Source of the DNA: Caldilineae bacterium
GTDB taxonomy: Bacteria; Chloroflexota; Anaerolineae; Epilineales; Epilineaceae
Assembly: GCA_020634625.1 (NCBI GenBank)
Contig: JACKBJ010000002.1
Coordinates: forward strand, 1 to 64,000
DNA length: 64,000 nt
Direction of reading: 5' to 3'
Part shown: piece after piece, positions 58,293-64,000 of the stretch
Position numbering within the stretch: the first letter of the stretch is position 1
How the letters are laid out: every line of letters starts with the position of its first letter
Notes under the pieces: generated by a model
What the model saw: only the letters and a program-made list of their open reading frames with translations
What the model was told of the DNA's origin: nothing
Databases searched by the model: none
Translations under genes and position numbers: made by a program

Positions 58293-59048
58293 CTAGGGTC
58301 GCGGCTTCGGGCCGCTGCCCGGCTCGCGCGCGCAGCGCGCCTCGCACTGTTCCTTGGCCTTCGTGGCCCGCTCGACGCAGCGCTCGCCGCCCTTGGCCTC
58401 GCAAGCCGCGAGCGCGTTGTCGTAGACCGCCTGGCAGCGGGTCTCGCAGCTCGGCGCGGCCGGCGGGTTGGCGCAGCGGTCGTGGCATTCGGCGATGGCC
58501 TCGGCCAGCCGGGCACACCTGGCCGGATCGTCGCTGCCGCCGGTGCAATGCTTGTCGTACTGGGCCTGCAGCGCCGCGCAGCGGTCCTCGCAGCTGGGCT
58601 TGGCCGGCGGGTTGGCGCAGCGATCCTGGCACTTGGTCAGCATCTCGGTCTTGCGCGTCTCGCAGGCTGCCGGATCGCCGCCCTTGTCGATGCAGCGATC
58701 GTAGGCCTTCTGAGCCGCATCGTCACAGCGCGCCTCGCAGCTGCGCGGCTCGGGCTTGGGCTGGGTCGCGCGCTCGCACTGCTTCGTGCACTGCTCGAGG
58801 GCCTTGGCCGCGCGCTCGGCGCACTTCTCGGCGTCGCCGCCGGCGGCGACGCAGCGGGCCTCGAAGGCGTCCGCGTGCTTCTGGCAGGCACCTTCCTCGC
58901 AGCGGGTCGGCTTGGGGCCGATGCCGCGGCCGGGGTTGGGCTCACCCTGGGCCTGGACGCTGGAGGCCAACAGGCCGGCGGCGAAGGCCGCCGTCAGGGC
59001 CAGAGCCGTGAAGAGCGGCCAGCGGCCGTGGCGGGATCGGGTCGACAT
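58293..59048 (-). CDS. secreted protein with four twin-CX3C six-cysteine repeats
   Basis: A 251-aa exported protein; signal peptide about 1-34 (PLFTALALTAAFAAGLLASS). Four tandem units follow, each with six cysteines: C-x3/4-C-x10-C-x7/9-C-x9/10-C-x3-C. Units 2-4 begin CEARC, CEDRC and CETRC, and units 2 and 3 end RCANPPA, a shared linker. The spacers are helical and charged. The design matches the paralogue at 57457, indicating tandem gene duplication plus internal repeat expansion. AAGGAGC precedes the ATG. No catalytic motif is seen; a metal-binding or structural extracellular role is possible. Confidence 0.75.
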   Translation of the reverse strand: MSTRSRHGRWPLFTALALTAAFAAGLLASSVQAQGEPNPGRGIGPKPTRCEEGACQKHADAFEARCVAAGGDAEKCAERAAKALEQCTKQCERATQPKPEPRSCEARCDDAAQKAYDRCIDKGGDPAACETRKTEMLTKCQDRCANPPAKPSCEDRCAALQAQYDKHCTGGSDDPARCARLAEAIAECHDRCANPPAAPSCETRCQAVYDNALAACEAKGGERCVERATKAKEQCEARCAREPGSGPKPRP

Positions 59049-59228
59049 GGTTGCTGCTCCTTGGGAAGTTGACTGGGGTCGGGTATCGGGCCGGCGCCGC
59101 CCTGCGCGAAGCGCGGCCCGGCTGTCCTCGGGTTCAACGTCGCGCTCGACCCGAACGTTAGATGCGGATTCGACCCGGGCTCGAAGCGAGGGCGCCGGGC
59201 TGGCCGGCGGCCGGGCGATCGGTCGGAC

Positions 59229-59257
59229 TTGTGCCCGGCCCCCGGCGGGCCTAGGCT
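59229..59257 (+). promoter_or_regulatory. aat promoter, leaderless
   Basis: TTGTGC (59229-59234), a 17-bp spacer and TAGGCT (59252-59257), eight bases before the GTG start at 59266. Confidence 0.6.
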
Positions 59258-59265
59258 TCGCTCCC

Positions 59266-60009
59266 GTGCCCGTTTACGAGCTGCCCGAGGACGCGATCGT
59301 CTTCCCCGCGCCGGAGCTTGCCGAACCGGATGGCCTGTTGGCCTTCGGCGGCGGGCTCGAGCCCGAGCGCCTGGTGCTGGCCTACGCCAACGGCATCTTC
59401 CCCTGGCCGCACGAGGGCCAGCCGATGCTCTGGTTCTCGCCCGACCCGCGCTGGGTGCTGCCGCCGGCCGAGCTGCACGTCAGCCGCCGGCTGCGCCGTC
59501 GGATCCGCCAGCGCCGTTTCGAGCTGCGGCTGGACAGCGACTTCGAGCGCACCATCCGCGCCTGCGCGACGATGGACCGGGTCGACGGCGGCGGCACCTG
59601 GATCTGGCCCGACATGATCGCGGCCTACATTGCGCTGCACCAGCAGGGCTTCGCCCACTCGGCCGAGGCCTGGCTGGACGGCGAGCTGGTCGGCGGCCTG
59701 TACGGGGTCTCGATCGGCCGGGTCTTCATCGGCGAGTCGATGTTCACCGGCCAGCCGGACGCGCCCAAGCTGGCCCTGGTGGCGCTGGTCCGGCAGCTCG
59801 AGCGCTGGGGCTTCGACCTCTTCGACGTCCAGGTGCGCACGGAGCACGTGTTGCGCTACGGCGTGCGCCCCTGGCCTCGGGCGCGCTACCTGCGCGTGCT
59901 GCGCGGCTCCGGCCTGCCGGCCACCCGGCGCGGCCCCTGGCGGCTGGACGAGGACCTGCGTTGGGGTGGCGAAGGGTCCGACGCGGCGTCCGACCGGGCG
60001 GCATTCTAA
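59266..60009 (+). CDS. aat: leucyl/phenylalanyl-tRNA-protein transferase
   Basis: The 247-aa enzyme attaches Leu or Phe from aminoacyl-tRNA to proteins with amino-terminal Arg or Lys, making N-degrons. Family motifs are FPAPELAEPDGLLAFGGGL, LAYANGIFPWPHEGQPMLWF and SPDPRWVLPP near the start, and HSAEAWLDGELVGGLYGVSI with GRVFIGESMFTGQPDAPKLA in the GNAT-like core. The GTG start at 59266 agrees with the promoter and the fold. clpS starts 49 bp downstream, so all parts of the degradation route lie together. Confidence 0.95.
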   Translation: MPVYELPEDAIVFPAPELAEPDGLLAFGGGLEPERLVLAYANGIFPWPHEGQPMLWFSPDPRWVLPPAELHVSRRLRRRIRQRRFELRLDSDFERTIRACATMDRVDGGGTWIWPDMIAAYIALHQQGFAHSAEAWLDGELVGGLYGVSIGRVFIGESMFTGQPDAPKLALVALVRQLERWGFDLFDVQVRTEHVLRYGVRPWPRARYLRVLRGSGLPATRRGPWRLDEDLRWGGEGSDAASDRAAF

Positions 60010-60043
60010 CGCCCCACCTATGGGCAGGCCCCGTGCGGCGGGC

Positions 60044-60049
60044 TAGAAT
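60044..60049 (+). promoter_or_regulatory. -10 box of clpS-clpA, leaderless
   Basis: TAGAAT nine bases before ATG 60059, with a weak TGGGCA -35 candidate 17 bp upstream (60021-60026). Confidence 0.55.
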
Positions 60050-60058
60050 GTAGGCGTC

Positions 60059-60418
60059 ATGAAGCGACTTCCAGACCCGCCCCGGCTCGACGCCGGCCAA
60101 CCGGGACCGGGCGACGGCCAGGCCGACGGCCAGGTGCTGACACGGACCGAGCGCAAGGTCGAGCGGCCGCGCCGCTGGCAGGTGCTGTTGCACAACGACG
60201 ACTACACGACCATGGAATTCGTCGTCGAGGTGCTGGTGCGCCACTTCCGCAAGTCGCCGGCCGAGGCCACCCAGGTGATGCTGCAGGTTCACCACAAGGG
60301 CGTCGGTGTGGCCGGCGTCTACCCGCGCGACGAGGCCGAGACGAAGGTGGCGCTGGTCACGGCCGAGGCCCGCGAGCTCGGCATGCCGCTGGTCGTCAGC
60401 GCCGAGCCCGAAGGCTGA
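60059..60418 (+). CDS. clpS: ATP-dependent Clp protease adaptor ClpS
   Basis: The 119-aa N-recognin delivers proteins with Leu, Phe, Trp or Tyr at the amino terminus to ClpA. The binding pocket segment LLHNDDYTTMEFVVEVL (the Asn-Asp-Asp signature at about 45-47) and HHKGVGVAGVYPRDEAETK are typical. The ~35-residue amino-terminal extension is the flexible part that engages the unfoldase pore. clpA follows 40 bp downstream. Confidence 0.95.
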   Translation: MKRLPDPPRLDAGQPGPGDGQADGQVLTRTERKVERPRRWQVLLHNDDYTTMEFVVEVLVRHFRKSPAEATQVMLQVHHKGVGVAGVYPRDEAETKVALVTAEARELGMPLVVSAEPEG

Positions 60419-60458
60419 GCGGCGACGCGGGCGCACCGCACTCTCAAGGAAGATCAGC

Positions 60459-62768
<2,310 letters not shown>

Positions 62769-63314
62769 GCGCCTGGCGGGCCAGGAGCAGTCCGATGGCC
62801 AGCAGCGCCAGGCCCTCCAGCCGATAGTGCAGCGCGGCGCCCTCGGCCTGCGCTTCGACCCGCTCTGGCAGGCGCGTGGCCTGGCCATCGCCGCTCAGCT
62901 CCTCGATCTGATAGACGTAGACGCGGCCGGGGACCACGGCGGCATCGGTGTAGGCATAGGCCGCGCCCGTCTGAGCCGAGCCCTGGGCCGGGATCAGCTC
63001 GGCGTTCAGGAGCCGGGCTCCGTCCGTGTCGCCGGTCGTGCCGTCGCCCGCCGCGTCGTCGTCGGTCCTGCCCTCGCCGGCTGGCGCCGCGCCAGCCGGC
63101 TCCGCCGTCTCGGCGGCCGGCTCGCTGCGCCAGAGGTTGAAGCCGGCGACGTCCTGCTCGCTGCCGGTCTCCCAGCGGATCACGATCGGCGCCGGGCGCA
63201 GGTTGGACCCGAGCAGCCAGGCGCCGCCGGCCAGGAGGACCAGGGCCAGCGGCAGGCGGATCCGGTCGGCGATCGGCGTCGGGCGGGGGCTTGGGCCGGC
63301 TGCGGACATGGGGC

Positions 63315-64000
63315 TCAGACTCCGGTGGGCAGATCGACGAACGCGAAGCTCAGGTCGAAGCGCTCCGCCAGGTGGCGGCCGAGGGCCTTGACGCCGACCG
63401 TCTCGCTGGCGTAGTGGCCGGCGTAGATGACGTGGATGCCGGCGTTCAGGGCCTCGTAGTAGGCGCTCTGGCTGGTCTCGCCGGTGATGAAGGCCTGGCA
63501 GCCCTGCGCCGCGGCCTCCTCGATGTAGCCGCTGCCGCCGCCGCTCATGACGGCCACCCGCTGGATGCGCGCCGGCCCGTGCGGCTGCACCAGCTGGGTC
63601 GGGCCCAGCGCGGCCTCGACGCCCTGGAGCAGGCGCTCCAGGGTGCAGCCCTCGGGCGCCCGGGCCCGGGCGCCGATGGGCCGGCCCTTGGCCAGGCCCC
63701 ACCAGCCCTCCAGCTCCAGTCCGAGCAAGCGGCAGATCTCGGCGTTGTTGCCCCAGACCGGATGGGCATCCAGGGCCAGGTGCGCCGCGTAGAGGTTGAG
63801 CTCGGCGTCGAGCAGGCGCCGGACCAGCCGACCGTAGCCGCCGACCAGGCGTCGCGCCGGCCCCCAGAGGATGCCGTGGTGGACCAGGAGCAGATCGGCT
63901 CCCCGATCGAGCGCGGCCTCGACGCAGGGCAGGCCGGCATCGACGCTGGCCACGACCCGGCGCAGCTCGGTCCGGCCCTCCACCTGCAGGCCCTGCGGGC
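63315..64000 (-). CDS. NIF3/DUF34 dinuclear-metal protein, amino terminus cut by window edge
   Basis: At least 228 residues of a NIF3-like protein (GTP cyclohydrolase I type 2 / YbgI family). The frame stays open to the right edge and reads PQGLQVEGRTELRRVVASVD, where GLQV is the usual sequence ~35 residues from the true start. A GTG at 63983 would cut the conserved start and is not chosen. Metal-site motifs include DLLLVHHGILWG, AHLALDAHPVWGNNAEICRL and the carboxy-terminal YAGHYASETVGVKALGRHLA (His, Glu). The molecular role of the family is not settled. Confidence 0.88.
   Translation of the reverse strand, partial: PQGLQVEGRTELRRVVASVDAGLPCVEAALDRGADLLLVHHGILWGPARRLVGGYGRLVRRLLDAELNLYAAHLALDAHPVWGNNAEICRLLGLELEGWWGLAKGRPIGARARAPEGCTLERLLQGVEAALGPTQLVQPHGPARIQRVAVMSGGGSGYIEEAAAQGCQAFITGETSQSAYYEALNAGIHVIYAGHYASETVGVKALGRHLAERFDLSFAFVDLPTGV

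Overview
The window is very GC-rich apart from its first ~2.8 kb. It looks like a chromosome of a free-living, probably Chloroflexota-like (less likely actinobacterial) bacterium. This is an inference from gene content and style: a phosphomutase-like / DUF3090 / SCO1664-type gene trio, secreted proteins with Pro/Thr-rich linkers, FnIII-like, Kelch and lamin-tail domains, a LiaR-like regulator, a CarH-controlled carotenoid locus, and many apparently leaderless genes. No rRNA, tRNA or CRISPR array was seen.

Left edge (1-5.2 kb), accessory. A visibly AT-richer minus-strand reading frame of at least 917 codons runs off the left end. It is an ATPase with clear Walker A and B motifs, and a TIR-type domain begins just before the cut. 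This is the strongest candidate for an undescribed (anti-phage type) system. Beside it lie the tail of a dead IS66 transposase, a complete single-ORF IS66-family element with 14-bp terminal repeats, and a decayed IS4-like transposase.

5.2-10.2 kb: an orphan NarL-type response regulator and a divergent BTAD/STAND regulator, with a 34-bp perfect palindrome between them, then a secreted Kelch-like protein. 10.2-18.3 kb: a carotenoid locus. An ADP-ribosylglycohydrolase gene overlaps a CrtI/CrtD desaturase, followed by a LyeJ-like UbiA prenyltransferase and CruF. Then come a CarH-type B12 photoreceptor repressor, phytoene synthase (crtB) and a second CrtI. The order crtD-lyeJ-cruF suggests an acyclic C50, bacterioruberin-type pigment under light control.

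18.5-38 kb: an M3-like peptidase, a small secreted protein, and a long, mainly minus-strand polysaccharide region. It holds a Wzz-like protein, flippase, O-antigen-ligase-like polymerase, GT4 and GT2 glycosyltransferases, a GT-methyltransferase fusion, DegT aminotransferase, Gfo/Idh dehydrogenase, initiating sugar-phosphate transferase, secreted glycoside hydrolase and a DUF2142-like membrane protein. Together they make up a nearly complete Wzx/Wzy-type exopolysaccharide pathway.

38-47.6 kb: a 968-aa secreted lamin-tail/OB-fold protein, a divergent envelope/metabolism cluster (M23-like protein, membrane-anchored unknown, inositol-monophosphatase-like enzyme, O-methyltransferase-like protein), a 3-hydroxyacyl-CoA dehydrogenase and CorA. 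47.6-64 kb is housekeeping: primary sigma factor, the phosphomutase/DUF3090/SCO1664 trio, ArfB, TruD, TldD/TldE, two paralogous secreted proteins built of six-cysteine twin-CX3C repeats, and the adjacent aat-clpS-clpA genes that make a complete Leu/N-degron pathway. A NIF3-like gene runs off the right end.

Recurring expression style: -10 hexamers 6-9 nt before the start codon (leaderless mRNAs), and NTGA stop/start overlaps (ATGA, GTGA, TTGA, possibly CTGA) inside operons.
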